Positions 27,507-36,563 of a stretch of DNA of 64,000 nt are shown here, piece after piece (the first letter of the stretch is position 1; the number at the start of each line of letters is the position of its first letter). Location: the NCBI RefSeq assembly GCF_042666615.1, contig NZ_JBHTDD010000004.1, positions 1 through 64,000 on the forward strand, written 5' to 3'. Both the position numbers and the translations under genes were made by a program. A model generated the notes under the pieces. That model was not told where the DNA came from, ran no database searches, and worked only from the letters and a program-made list of their open reading frames with translations. The DNA comes from KBS50 sp042666615 (GTDB lineage: Bacteria; Actinomycetota; Actinomycetes; Mycobacteriales; Micromonosporaceae).

Positions 27507-27523
27507 GACCTCAGGGTAGCAGT

Positions 27524-27566
27524 AACCACGACGCCTGTTGTACATTCAACCACGACAGCAGTTGTG
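27524..27566. promoter_or_regulatory. tandem operator between TetR and reductase genes
   Basis: AACCACGAC-4 nt-GTTGT occurs twice, at 27524 and 27548, exactly 24 bp apart. The second copy continues GTTGTGAT, forming an imperfect palindrome with its ACCACGAC arm. Candidate binding sites for the divergent TetR protein. Confidence 0.6.
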
Positions 27567-27578
27567 ATTGGAGATACG

Positions 27579-28151
27579 ATGCGAGACCTCGTTTACTACG
27601 TCGCCAGCAGCCTCGACGGCTTCATCGCGGGGCCGGAGGGGGAGTTCGACTTCTTCCCGTTCGAGGGCGGTCTCAAGGCGTACGTCACCAGCACCTACCC
27701 GGAAACGTTGCCCACGCCCTACCGGGCGGCAGTGGGACTCGACGTGCCGAACGCCCGTTTCGACACGGCGATCATGGGTCGGGGCACCTACGAGCCGGGC
27801 CTGCGGGAGGGTTTCACCAGCCCGTACGCCCACCTGCGGCAGTACGTGTTCAGTCGGACGCTGCCGGCGGCGCCAGACCCCGAGGTGACCGTGCTGGCCG
27901 ACGATCCGCTGCCATTCGTCCGCGAACTGAAGCGACAGGAGGGGCAGGACATCTGGTTGTGCGGCGGCGGGACGCTGGCCGCCGAGTTGCTGCCGGAGAT
28001 CGACGAGTTGTGCGTGAAGCTGAACCCGGTGGTGGTCGGCGCCGGGATCCCACTGTTCACCCGGAGCTTCGAGCCGTGGCGGTTCACAATCACCGAGACC
28101 CGGCCGTTCGACACCGGCGTGGTGCTGCTGCGGTACCGGCGGACGTCCTGA
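27579..28151 (+). CDS. dihydrofolate reductase/RibD C-terminal family protein
   Basis: A 190-residue NADPH-dependent reductase-fold protein of the YwjB/RibD_C type: DLVYYVASSLDGFIAGPEGE, FDTAIMGRGTYEPGL, YVFSRTLP and the nucleotide-binding DIWLCGGGTLAAELLPEIDE, then VVVGAGIPLFT. These stand-alone proteins are common in actinobacteria and their substrates are largely unknown; they should not be read as folate genes. GGAGATACG precedes the ATG. Likely controlled by the divergent TetR. Confidence 0.87.
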   Translation: MRDLVYYVASSLDGFIAGPEGEFDFFPFEGGLKAYVTSTYPETLPTPYRAAVGLDVPNARFDTAIMGRGTYEPGLREGFTSPYAHLRQYVFSRTLPAAPDPEVTVLADDPLPFVRELKRQEGQDIWLCGGGTLAAELLPEIDELCVKLNPVVVGAGIPLFTRSFEPWRFTITETRPFDTGVVLLRYRRTS

Positions 28152-28284
28152 TCCGGGCTGGCGGGATTACCGCCGGCACCCGTGGGGCATTGACCCGGAC
28201 GGGTCCGACCAACGCGGCGTTTCGCCGTACCGCCGGCGGCAACCTCGCCGGCGTGGCCGGACGCATCCGATTCGAGGAGGGGCG

Positions 28285-29415
28285 ATGGCCGCGGACAACG
28301 CCGAGCGGCGCGGGAGCGCCACCGAGCCCGTCGAGCGCCGGGCCGACGCTACCGAGGGCGGGCGGGATGAGGGGGGCCGCCTCGGCCGGCTCTTCGGCGG
28401 CCGGGACCGCCACCGGGACGACGACCGGCCGGCCGGCTCCGCCGACGATGAGCACGGTCCGGCCGGGCCCGAGGACGGCCCGGACAGTCCGGCCGACCTG
28501 CCGGGCACCTCGGTCTGGTCGGCGCTCAAACGGACCGGCAAGGAGTTCCAGGACGACAACCTGACCGACTGGGCGGCCGCGCTCACCTACTACGGCGTGC
28601 TGTCGCTGTTTCCCGCGCTGCTCGTGATGGTCTCGGTGCTCGGCCTGCTCGGCGACCAGACGGTGCGGGACGTGAAGGACACCATCACCGACCTGGTGCC
28701 GCAGCAGGAGACCAGGACCATCATCGAGAACGCGATCACGCAGGTCTCGGAGAGCCCCACCGCCGGCCTGGTGGCGATCTTCGGTCTGCTCGGCGCGTTC
28801 TGGTCCGCGTCCGGTTACATCGGCGCGTTCATCCGTGCCTCGAACTCGATCTACGACGTGCCGGAGGGCCGGCCGATCTGGAAGACGATGCCGCTGCGTG
28901 TGGCGGTGACCGCGCTCGTCGGGGTGATGGTGTTGGCCAGCCTCCTGATCGTGGTTTTCACCGGCAAGTTCGCCGAGCGGGCCGGCGAGGCGCTGGGCCT
29001 CGGCCAGACGGCGGTGACCGTATGGGACATCGCCAAGTGGCCGGTGCTGCTGGCCCTGGTCAGCCTCACCTTCGCGGTGCTGTACTGGGCCGCGCCGAAC
29101 GCCCGGCACGGGGGATTCCGGTGGATCACTCCCGGTGGCGTCTTCGCGGTCGTGCTCTGGGTGGCCGTCTCCGGCGGGTTCGCCCTGTACGTGTCGAACT
29201 TCGGCTCGTACAACAAGACGTACGGCGCCCTGGCCGGTGTGATCATCTTTCTGGTCTGGCTGTGGCTGACCAACCTGGCCATCCTGCTCGGCGCCGAACT
29301 CGACGCGGAACTGGAGCGGAGCCGGGCGATCGCGGCTGGCCTGCGGCCGCCGGACAAGGAGCCGTTCGTCGAGCTGCGCGACGACCGAACGCTACGTAAG
29401 CATGACGAGAAGTAG
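28285..29415 (+). CDS. YihY/virulence-factor-BrkB family membrane protein
   Basis: A 376-residue protein. The first ~75 residues are charged, disordered and cytoplasmic. Six membrane segments then follow with the family signatures DDNLTDWAAALTYYGVLSLFPALL, FWSASGYIGAFIRASNSIYDV, YWAAPNARHGGFRWITPG and SYNKTYGALAGVIIFLVWLW. A short charged C-tail ends the protein. The family was long mis-called ribonuclease BN, and its function is unsettled (envelope or transport). GAGGAGGGGCG precedes the ATG. Confidence 0.9.
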   Translation: MAADNAERRGSATEPVERRADATEGGRDEGGRLGRLFGGRDRHRDDDRPAGSADDEHGPAGPEDGPDSPADLPGTSVWSALKRTGKEFQDDNLTDWAAALTYYGVLSLFPALLVMVSVLGLLGDQTVRDVKDTITDLVPQQETRTIIENAITQVSESPTAGLVAIFGLLGAFWSASGYIGAFIRASNSIYDVPEGRPIWKTMPLRVAVTALVGVMVLASLLIVVFTGKFAERAGEALGLGQTAVTVWDIAKWPVLLALVSLTFAVLYWAAPNARHGGFRWITPGGVFAVVLWVAVSGGFALYVSNFGSYNKTYGALAGVIIFLVWLWLTNLAILLGAELDAELERSRAIAAGLRPPDKEPFVELRDDRTLRKHDEK

Positions 29416-29449
29416 ACCGTCCCCGACCTCGGGACCGGCTTTCGTTCGG

Positions 29450-29479
29450 TTGGACAAAAGTTAGCTACGGTCTGGCTAA
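29450..29479 (+). promoter_or_regulatory. ROK gene promoter with inverted repeat
   Basis: TTGGAC (29450-29455) and GGCTAA (29474-29479) form a plausible -35/-10 pair at 18 bp. TTAGC (29461) and GCTAA (29475) are inverted around 9 nt in the spacer, a likely site for autoregulation. Confidence 0.5.
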
Positions 29480-29571
29480 AGGTCTTTACAGCGGTACGGA
29501 ACCCTCCTACTGTGTCGGTCACCACATCGATGTTCATGTCGATGGTCTGACGGACTCGGAGGTGAGCCGGC

Positions 29572-30750
29572 GTGCGTACCGCCGAGCCCCTGCACCTGCG
29601 GCTGCTGCGGCTGCTGCGCGACGAGGGGGCGGTCTCCCGCGCGGAGCTGGCCGATCGGCTGTCGATCCCCCGGCCGCGACTGCTCGCCGAGCTGGAACGC
29701 CTGGTGGCGGCCGGTTACGTGGCCGAGGCCGGCCTCGCCGCCTCGCGCGGGGGCCGGCGCTCCACTCTGGTCGAGTTGAACCCGGAACTCCGCTTCGCCG
29801 CCATCGACCTGGGCGCGAGTTCGGTGGACGTCGAGGTGGTAAACGGTCGACTGGAACCGCTGGCCGCCTATACCGAGCCGGCCGACATCCGGAACGGTCC
29901 CAAGGTCATCCTGGCCCGGGTCAACGACCTACTGGCCAAGGCCAAGGTGGACGGTGTCTACCGCCGGCTGGACGCGATCGGTGTCGGCGTGCCCGGTCCG
30001 GTCAGCTTCCGCGACGGGGTGCCGGTCTCCCCGCCGATCATGCCGGGCTGGGACCGCTACCCGGTCCGTGAGCTGCTGACCCGGGAGCACGGCTGCCCTG
30101 CCGTGGTGGACAACGACGTAAACATCATGGCGATCGGGGAGCGACACGGTGGAGTCGCGCACTCGGTCGACGACTTCCTCTTCGTCAAGATCGGCACCGG
30201 CATCGGCTGCGGCATCTATCTCGGCGGCGAGGTCTACCGGGGCACCGACGGATGCGCGGGCGACATCGGCCACATCCAGGTCGACGCGCACGGTCCGATG
30301 TGCTCGTGCGGCAACGTGGGGTGCCTGGAGGCGTTGTTCAGCGGTGCTGCGTTGGCCAAGGACGCCACCGCGGCGGCCCGCGCCGGGACGTCGCCGGCGC
30401 TGGCCGAGCGACTCGCCACCACCGGCGCGGTCTCCGCCCGGGACGTGGCCGAGGCCGCCGTCGAGGGGGATCCGACCTGCATCCGGCTGATTCGCGACGG
30501 CGGTCGGCGGGTCGGCGGCGTGCTGGCCGGCCTGGTCAGCTTCGCCAACCCGTCGATGATCGTCATCGGCGGTGGGCTCGCCCAACTGGGCCACATCCTG
30601 CTCGCCGAGATCCGCAGTGTGGTCTACCGGCGCTCCTTGCCGCTGGCCACCGGGAACCTGCCGGTCGTGCTGTCCGAACTGGGCCCGCGCGCCGGGGTGG
30701 CGGGTGCGGCGGTGCTGTCCAGCGACACGGCATTCGGGGAGGCTCAGTGA
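29572..30750 (+). CDS. ROK-family transcriptional regulator
   Basis: A 392-residue sugar-responsive regulator of the NagC/XylR type. The N-terminal winged helix is LHLRLLRLLRDEGAVSRAEL, then ADRLSIPRPRLLAELERL. The ROK domain has the sugar-kinase phosphate motif FAAIDLGASSVDVEV, the GVPGPVSFRDG loop, VDNDVNIMAIGE, KIGTGIGCGIYLGG and the zinc ligands in GDIGHIQVD and CSCGNVGCLEALFS. It is upstream of and collinear with a sugar ABC importer, which it probably controls. A tandem repeat begins at its last codons. Starts at GTG 29572 after GGAGGTGAG. Confidence 0.92.
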   Translation: MRTAEPLHLRLLRLLRDEGAVSRAELADRLSIPRPRLLAELERLVAAGYVAEAGLAASRGGRRSTLVELNPELRFAAIDLGASSVDVEVVNGRLEPLAAYTEPADIRNGPKVILARVNDLLAKAKVDGVYRRLDAIGVGVPGPVSFRDGVPVSPPIMPGWDRYPVRELLTREHGCPAVVDNDVNIMAIGERHGGVAHSVDDFLFVKIGTGIGCGIYLGGEVYRGTDGCAGDIGHIQVDAHGPMCSCGNVGCLEALFSGAALAKDATAAARAGTSPALAERLATTGAVSARDVAEAAVEGDPTCIRLIRDGGRRVGGVLAGLVSFANPSMIVIGGGLAQLGHILLAEIRSVVYRRSLPLATGNLPVVLSELGPRAGVAGAAVLSSDTAFGEAQ

Positions 30751-30891
30751 GAGCGCGAGGAGTGAGCCGGGTTTGCGAGCCCCGCAGTCGCGAACGGAAG
30801 GTGGCTCAGTGAGAGCGCGAGGAGTGAGCCGGGTTTGCGAGCCCCGCAGTCGCGAACGGAAGGGTCGCTGTGAGCGCGAGGAGTGAGCCGG
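30741..30891 (+). repeat. 62-bp tandem repeat, two copies plus partial third
   Basis: Copies at 30741-30802 and 30803-30863 are practically identical. A third partial copy (GTGAGCGCGAGGAGTGAGCC, 30870-30889) forms the start of the ABC ATPase gene. The first copy contributes the ROK stop codon. The array therefore spans the entire gene junction and supplies the next gene's initiation region. Confidence 0.9.
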
Positions 30892-32420
30892 ACACGGTTC
30901 CCGGTGAGGTGGTGTTGCGGCTCACCGACGTGGTGAAGACGTTCCCCGGGGTCCGGGCGCTGGACGGCGTACGGCTGGAGGTGCGAGCGGGCGAGGTGCA
31001 CTGCCTGCTCGGTCAGAACGGCGCCGGCAAGTCGACTCTCATCAAGGTGCTCTCAGGCGCGCACCGGCCGGACTCCGGGCACATCGAGTGGCGCGGTGCC
31101 CCGGCGACCTTCGTCGGTCCGCAGGCGGCGATGCGGTCCGGGATCGCCACCATCTACCAGGAACTCGACCTCGTCGAGGATCTGTCGGTGGCGGAGAACG
31201 CCTTCCTCGGCCACGAACCGCGCAGGCTGGGCTTCGTCCGCCGCGTCTTCATGGCGCGGAAGACCCGCGACATCCTCGCCCGTCTCGGTCACCCGGAGAT
31301 CCCGCCCAACCGCATGGTGCGGTCCCTACCGGCCGCCGGCAAGCAGGTGGTCAGCATGGCGCGGGCGTTGTCCCACGACGCGCGCCTCATCATCATGGAC
31401 GAGCCGAGTGCCGTACTCGCCCATGACGAGGTGGGCAACCTGTTCCGCATCATCCGGGAACTGACCGCCCAGGGAATCGCGGTCATCTACATCTCCCATC
31501 GGCTCGAGGAGATCCGCGAGATCGGCGACCGGGTCACCGTCCTCAAGGACGGCCGGACGACCGCGGCCGACCTTCCGGCCCGGGACACCCCGACCCGCGA
31601 CCTGGTGAGCCGGATGACCGGGCGCAACATCGAGTACGTCTTCCCGAACCGGCCGGCGGACGAGCCGTTCGGTGCCGAACTGCTGCGGGTCGACGGCCTG
31701 AGCCGGCCCGGCGAGTTCTCCGACGTCTCGCTGCGGGTCCGCGCCGGTGAGATCGTCGGGATCGCGGGCCTTGTCGGGTCCGGCCGATCCGAGCTGCTGG
31801 AGACGATCTTCGGCGCGCGCCGGGCGGCGAGTGGTTCGGTCCGGGTGGCCGGTCGGGCCGTTCGTCCGGGAAGTGTCTCCGCCGCCGTACGGGCCGGCAT
31901 GGGAATGGCGCCCGAGGAGCGCAAGAGTCAAGCGCTGCTGCTCGGCGAGCCGATCTACCGCAACGTCACGTTGGCGACGTTCGGCCGGTACGCCCGCGCC
32001 GGATTCACCGACGCGGGTAGGGAACGCGCCGAGGCCGACCGGATCGCCGCCTCGCTGGACCTGAGGCCCAGGGACGTCAGCCGACCGGTACGCACACTGT
32101 CCGGCGGCAACCAGCAGAAGGTGGTGGTCGGCCGGTGGCTGCTGGGCGATGTCCGGCTGCTGCTGCTGGACGAACCGACCCGGGGCGTCGACGTCGGTGC
32201 CCGCGCGGAGCTTTACCAGGTGATCCGGGCGCTCGCCGACAGCGGAGTCGGGGTCCTGCTGGTCTCCAGTGAAGTGCCCGAGGTGCTCGGACTGGCCGAC
32301 CGGGTGCTCGTCATGCGGGAAGGCCGACTGATCCACGAGGCACCCGCCGGGGACCTCGACGAAGACACCGTTCTCGACCTCGTGATGGCGGGGTCGCTGA
32401 TGGAAGGGGCGCCGGCGTGA
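30870..32420 (+). CDS. sugar ABC importer, double ATPase (RbsA/XylG type)
   Basis: A 516-residue protein with two fused ATPase domains for a monosaccharide importer. Domain 1: Walker A GQNGAGKST at ~48-56, Q-loop ATIYQELDLVEDLSVAENAFLG, a degenerate signature LPAAGKQVVSMARALS and Walker B LIIMDEPSAVL. Domain 2: degenerate Walker A GLVGSGRSELLETIFG, signature LSGGNQQKVVVGRWLLG and Walker B LLLLDEPTRGVDVGARAE, as usual for CUT2 systems. The GTG start lies in the tandem repeat, so the first ~12 residues (MSARSEPDTVPG) are repeat-derived. Followed by permease and binding-protein genes. Confidence 0.93.
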   Translation: MSARSEPDTVPGEVVLRLTDVVKTFPGVRALDGVRLEVRAGEVHCLLGQNGAGKSTLIKVLSGAHRPDSGHIEWRGAPATFVGPQAAMRSGIATIYQELDLVEDLSVAENAFLGHEPRRLGFVRRVFMARKTRDILARLGHPEIPPNRMVRSLPAAGKQVVSMARALSHDARLIIMDEPSAVLAHDEVGNLFRIIRELTAQGIAVIYISHRLEEIREIGDRVTVLKDGRTTAADLPARDTPTRDLVSRMTGRNIEYVFPNRPADEPFGAELLRVDGLSRPGEFSDVSLRVRAGEIVGIAGLVGSGRSELLETIFGARRAASGSVRVAGRAVRPGSVSAAVRAGMGMAPEERKSQALLLGEPIYRNVTLATFGRYARAGFTDAGRERAEADRIAASLDLRPRDVSRPVRTLSGGNQQKVVVGRWLLGDVRLLLLDEPTRGVDVGARAELYQVIRALADSGVGVLLVSSEVPEVLGLADRVLVMREGRLIHEAPAGDLDEDTVLDLVMAGSLMEGAPA

Positions 32421-32475
32421 GGTGGACGGCCGCGACGGCGACGCATACGACAGCCGCGACGTTGGGGGAGTGGGC

Positions 32476-33645
32476 ATGAGCGAGGGCGCGCCGACGGCCG
32501 TACCGGAACGGGAGGGACTGCCCGCGCAGTCGCCGCCGGCCGCACCGGACGCGACGACCGGTTCGGCCGGGGCCGGCACGCCGGCAGCCGGCGGGGCGGC
32601 CACCGGCGCGGTGGTGACCGGTCGGGCCGACCCGGCCCGGCTCGGTTGGCTGCGCGGTGACGCGAGCGAATCGATGTGGCGCAACCTGGGGCTGCTCGGC
32701 GTGCTCGTCGTGCTGATCGTCATCGGTGCCGCGACCCGTCCGGACCTCTACGGCAACTCCGCCTGGGTGTGGGACAACATCCTGTCGATCCTCAAGCTGG
32801 CGTCGGTGATCGGAGTGGTCACCGTCGGCATGACGTTCGTGATTATTGGTGGTGGGATCGATCTGTCGGTCGGCGCGATCGTGGCCCTGGCCGGGGTCTG
32901 GTGCACCACCCTGGCGACGCAGAGCTACGGCGCGGGCGGCATGATCTTCTGCGCTCTCGTCGTGGGGGTCTGCGTCGGCCTGGTCAACGGCACGCTTATC
33001 GCGTACGGCCGGTTGGTGCCGTTCATCGCCACCCTGGCCATGCTGGTCGCGGCGCGGGGGCTGGCCGCGGAGATCTCCAACAAGCAGACCCAGGTTTCCA
33101 GCAACACCTCGATCAATGCCATCGCGAGCGACAAGATTCTCGGCATCCCGCTGCTGGTGTACATCCTGGCGCTGGTGGTGGCGGCCGGTTGGGTGCTGCT
33201 CAACCGCACCACCTTCGGTCGGCGCACGGTCGCCGTCGGCGGCAACCCGGAGGCGGCCCGGCTGGCCGGCATCAACGTCCGGCTGCACACTCTGTTGCTG
33301 TACGCCCTGTCCGGGCTGTGCTGCGGCATCGCGGCCATCATGCTGACCGCCACGGCGAACTCCGCCCAGGCCGGCATGGCCAACCTGTACGAGCTGGACG
33401 CGATCGCCGCCGCCATCATCGGCGGGACGCTGCTCAGCGGCGGGCGGGGCACCATCATCGGTTCCCTGCTCGGTGTGATCATCTTCGCGACGATCACGAA
33501 CCTGTTCGCCATCAACGGACTGTCGACCGAAAGTCAGAACATGGTCAAGGGCGGCATCATCATCGCCGCCGTCCTGATCCAGCAGTTCCGCTTCCGGTCC
33601 CTGACCCAATTCCTCGCCCGGAACAAGGCCCTCACCACGACCTGA
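32476..33645 (+). CDS. sugar ABC importer, permease (RbsC type)
   Basis: A 389-residue CUT2 permease. After an ~75-residue low-complexity Ala/Pro/Gly tail come about ten membrane segments: LGLLGVLVVLIVIGAATR, VIGVVTVGMTFVIIGGGIDLSVGAIVALAG (signature DLSVG), MIFCALVVGVCVGLVNG, FIATLAMLVAARGLA, GNPEAARLAGI and IIGGTLLSGGRGTIIGSLLGVII. The ATG at 32476 is chosen for its GGGGGAG site (32465-32471). A GTG at 32422 in frame has no site. The substrate is probably a pentose, inositol or similar monosaccharide. Confidence 0.92.
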   Translation: MSEGAPTAVPEREGLPAQSPPAAPDATTGSAGAGTPAAGGAATGAVVTGRADPARLGWLRGDASESMWRNLGLLGVLVVLIVIGAATRPDLYGNSAWVWDNILSILKLASVIGVVTVGMTFVIIGGGIDLSVGAIVALAGVWCTTLATQSYGAGGMIFCALVVGVCVGLVNGTLIAYGRLVPFIATLAMLVAARGLAAEISNKQTQVSSNTSINAIASDKILGIPLLVYILALVVAAGWVLLNRTTFGRRTVAVGGNPEAARLAGINVRLHTLLLYALSGLCCGIAAIMLTATANSAQAGMANLYELDAIAAAIIGGTLLSGGRGTIIGSLLGVIIFATITNLFAINGLSTESQNMVKGGIIIAAVLIQQFRFRSLTQFLARNKALTTT

Positions 33646-33740
33646 CGCATCGCGACTGCGCACCTGGTGACGGCCCGTCGGGCCGCCGCCGGGTCGGTCA
33701 CACCCAGATATCGCCCATCAGCAGAGCCCAGGAGGTCGTC

Positions 33741-34814
33741 ATGACCCAGCACGAATCGTCCCGGCCGGTCCGCGATCCATCACGTCGCCGCCTGCTGTTC
33801 GGCGGCGCCGCGCTCGGCGCCGGCGCCCTGCTCACCGCCTGCACCAGCAATTCCGAGGGGCCGAGCGCCGCGCAGACCGTGGGCGCCGGTGCCGGGGCCA
33901 GCGGCAACGCGTCGCCCGGCAAGAAGGTCGTCATCGGCTTCTCGGCGCCGGCGGACGACCACGGCTGGATCGGCGCCATCACCAACAACGCCAAGGCGCA
34001 GGCCGGGGCGTACTCCGACGTGGAGCTCAAGCCGGTCGCCGCCGGCGCGGACGCGGCGGCCCAGCGGTCCGCGCTGTCCACCCTGATCTCGCAGAAGCCG
34101 GACGTGATCGTCCTGCTGCCGTTCGACGGCAAGGAACTCAACGCCTTCGGCCTGGAGGCGATGCAGGCCGGCATCCCCGTGGTCAACCTGGACCGGGCCT
34201 TCCCGGACGCCCGTGCCTACCGGCTGCAGATCAAGGGCGACAACTTCGGAATGGGGGTCGCCGCGGCGACCTACATGATCGAGCAGTTCAAGGCCAAGGG
34301 CATCAGCAACCCGATCATCGGTGAGATCGCCGGCATCGACGAGCTGGAGCTGACCCAGGAACGATCGAAGGGTTTCCGGGACACCCTCGGGGCCGCCGGC
34401 TTCAAGGTGGCGAACCGGCGGGCGGCGCGGTTCACCGTGGACTCCGGTCAGCAGGAGGCAGCGCAGCTGCTCCAGGCACTGCCCAAGATGGACGCGTTGT
34501 GGAATCACGACGACGACCAAGGCGTCGGCGTGCTCGCGGCCATCAACCAGGCCAGCCGCAAGGAGTTTTTCATGGTTGGTGGTGCCGGTTCCAAGAAGGC
34601 CATCGAGGACATCCAGTCGGACAGCACGGTTCTCAAGGCGACGGTGACCTACAGCCCATCGATGGCCTCCTCGGCGATCTCGCTGGCCCGGCTGATCGGT
34701 CAGGGGCGCGGGATGGCCGACCTGGTGGAACTCCAGGTGCCCAAGGAGATCGTGCTGGCCTCGGAGACCATCACCAAGGACAACGCGGGCGACTACGTGA
34801 AGCTCGGATTCTGA
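33741..34814 (+). CDS. sugar ABC importer, substrate-binding lipoprotein (RbsB type)
   Basis: A 357-residue periplasmic-binding protein of the type-1 (ribose/galactose) fold. DPSRRRLLFGGAALGAGALL followed by TAC is a Tat-like lipoprotein signal with Cys at ~34. The mature part begins KVVIGFSAPADDHGWIGAITNNA. Family motifs include SQKPDVIVLLPFDGKELN, AGIPVVNLDRAF, MDALWNHDDDQGVGVLAAI and FMVGGAGSKKAIEDI. GGAGGTCGTC precedes the ATG. Ligand identity cannot be read from sequence. The cluster context (Gfo/Idh and inositol-phosphate-synthase-like genes) makes a cyclitol or hexose plausible. Confidence 0.92.
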   Translation: MTQHESSRPVRDPSRRRLLFGGAALGAGALLTACTSNSEGPSAAQTVGAGAGASGNASPGKKVVIGFSAPADDHGWIGAITNNAKAQAGAYSDVELKPVAAGADAAAQRSALSTLISQKPDVIVLLPFDGKELNAFGLEAMQAGIPVVNLDRAFPDARAYRLQIKGDNFGMGVAAATYMIEQFKAKGISNPIIGEIAGIDELELTQERSKGFRDTLGAAGFKVANRRAARFTVDSGQQEAAQLLQALPKMDALWNHDDDQGVGVLAAINQASRKEFFMVGGAGSKKAIEDIQSDSTVLKATVTYSPSMASSAISLARLIGQGRGMADLVELQVPKEIVLASETITKDNAGDYVKLGF

Positions 34815-34834
34815 CGTACGGGGGGAGACCCACC

Positions 34835-36058
34835 TTGTCCAGTCCAGACATGCAGCTACGGGTCGGCATGGTCGGCTACGCGTTCATGGGCGCCGCCCAC
34901 TCGCAGGCGTGGCGCACCGTGAACCGGGTGTACGACCTGCCGGCACGGGCCCGGATGGCGGTGATCTGCGGCCGGGACTCCTCGCGGGTCGCGGCGGCCG
35001 CCGACCGGCTCGGCTGGGAGGGCCACACCACCGACTGGCGGGACCTCGTCAACCGGGACGACATCGACGTGGTCGACATCTGTACGCCCGGAGACAGCCA
35101 CGCGGAGATCGCTCTCGCCGCCCTGGCCGCCGGCAAGCACGTGTTGTGCGAGAAGCCACTGGCCAACACGGTCGACGAGGCACGTGAGATGACCACCGCC
35201 GCGGCCCGGGCGCGCGGCGACGGGATCCGCTCGATGTGCGGCTACAACTACCGCCGGGTGCCGGCCGTGGCGCTCATGCGCCAACTCGTGGCGGACGGTC
35301 GGATCGGCACCATCCGGCACATCCGGGCCTCGTACCTGCAGGACTGGATCGTCGACCCGCAGTTCCCGCTGGTCTGGCGGCTACGCCGGGAGGTGGCCGG
35401 GTCGGGCGCGCTGGGTGACATCGGCGCGCACATCATCGACCTCACCCAGTACGTCAGCGACCAGCGGATCACCGGGGTCAGTGCGGTCACCGAGACGTTC
35501 GTCCGGCAGCGGCCGCTGCCCGCCGAGTCGAGTGGCCTGAGCGCCACGGCGGACGGGCACGGTGCCCCGGCGGAGATGCCGACCACCGGCGAGGTGACCG
35601 TGGACGACGCGGCGGTGTTCGTCGCCCGGTTGGACGGCGGGGCGCTGGCGACGTACGAGGCCAGCCGGTTCGCCACCGGCCGCAAGAACGCGCTGCGGGT
35701 GGAGATCAACGGCTCGCTCGGCGCCGTGGCGTTCGACCTGGAACGCCTCAACGAACTGGAGTTCTACGACGCCACGCAGCCGAGCCCGGAGCAGGGGTTC
35801 CGCCGCATCCTGGTGACGGAACCGGAGCATCCGTACCTGTCCGCCTGGTGGCCGCCGGGCCACATCATCGGGTACGAGCATTCGTTCACCCACCAGGCCC
35901 GGGACTTCCTGACGGCGATCGCCACCGGGGCCGACCCGGCGCCGTCGTTCGCCGACGCGTTGCAGGTGCAGGTGGTGCTGGACGCGGTGCTGCGCTCGGC
36001 CGAGCGCGGCTCGTCCTGGACGGAGGTGGAGCCGGCCCTGGCCCCGGTCGCGGCCTGA
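34835..36058 (+). CDS. Gfo/Idh/MocA-family oxidoreductase
   Basis: A 407-residue NAD(P)-dependent sugar/inositol dehydrogenase-like enzyme. The Rossmann N-terminus is LRVGMVGYAFMGAAHSQAW, DIDVVDICTPGDSHAEIAL precedes the catalytic-loop motif CEKPLAN, and the C-terminal sheet domain has GYNYRRVPAVALMR and GSGALGDIGAHIIDLTQY (Asp and His candidates). I start at TTG 34835 because GGGGGGAGA (34819-34827) is ideally placed. The ATG at 34850 would be too far from it. It is collinear with the ABC importer, so it probably acts on the imported sugar. Confidence 0.9.
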   Translation: MSSPDMQLRVGMVGYAFMGAAHSQAWRTVNRVYDLPARARMAVICGRDSSRVAAAADRLGWEGHTTDWRDLVNRDDIDVVDICTPGDSHAEIALAALAAGKHVLCEKPLANTVDEAREMTTAAARARGDGIRSMCGYNYRRVPAVALMRQLVADGRIGTIRHIRASYLQDWIVDPQFPLVWRLRREVAGSGALGDIGAHIIDLTQYVSDQRITGVSAVTETFVRQRPLPAESSGLSATADGHGAPAEMPTTGEVTVDDAAVFVARLDGGALATYEASRFATGRKNALRVEINGSLGAVAFDLERLNELEFYDATQPSPEQGFRRILVTEPEHPYLSAWWPPGHIIGYEHSFTHQARDFLTAIATGADPAPSFADALQVQVVLDAVLRSAERGSSWTEVEPALAPVAA

Positions 36059-36563
36059 CCACCGACGGCGGGGTGGACAGCCCCGCACACCGGAGGACCG
36101 GTCACCTGTTGGCCGGTCCGCCGGTTCATCGCTCGCCGGCGGGACCGGCGAGGGCCGGTCGCGGTTGCGCCCCGCGGCCGGAATGCGGTCCCACCGGTCG
36201 AGGCGTACCGCCGTGGTGGCGCGTACGCGGGCCGTCGGGTGCGGCCGGTCCGGGAATCCGAGCCCGGCCGCACCGGACGGAAGCAGGTTCGTCAAGGAGG
36301 TGCGCCCGCTCACGACGTCGAAGACGCGGGGGAGGCAAGGCCGCGACGCCGACTGGCCTTGCCTACCGGGTCCCGTCCGCCCGATCCGGGCCGGGAAGGA
36401 AGGCGGTCCGGTGGCCGCCGACTCCGGCACCGCCGACCGTCCCGGTCCACTCGGCCGGGCGGGCGGGGCCACCTTCGTCGCCTATGGATCGTGTGACATC
36501 GATTGACGATCCGGGTGCACTTTGGAAGGTTGGAACCCAGTTCCCGGACCACGAGGAGCGGAC
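36059..36563. other. 505-bp intergenic region between importer and Ebo operons
   Basis: No convincing coding sequence is present: open frames here lack start sites and have shadow-like Arg/Pro composition. It contains a 9-bp-stem hairpin (GGCAAGGCC at 36334, GGCCTTGCC at 36355) and an AT-richer stretch with TTGACG at 36503, a weak -35 candidate for the downstream operon. It likely ends the importer transcript and holds the Ebo promoter. I looked for a cobalamin-type riboswitch and did not find one. Confidence 0.5.

Noticed and set aside
36200..36330. Possible cobalamin-type riboswitch before the Ebo operon
   Set aside because: GGGAA and Cys/Gly-rich pairing strings are present but the conserved B12-box is not.
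36165..36506. 113-codon frame in the gap before the Ebo operon
   Set aside because: No ribosome site, no domain, and composition like shadow frames elsewhere.
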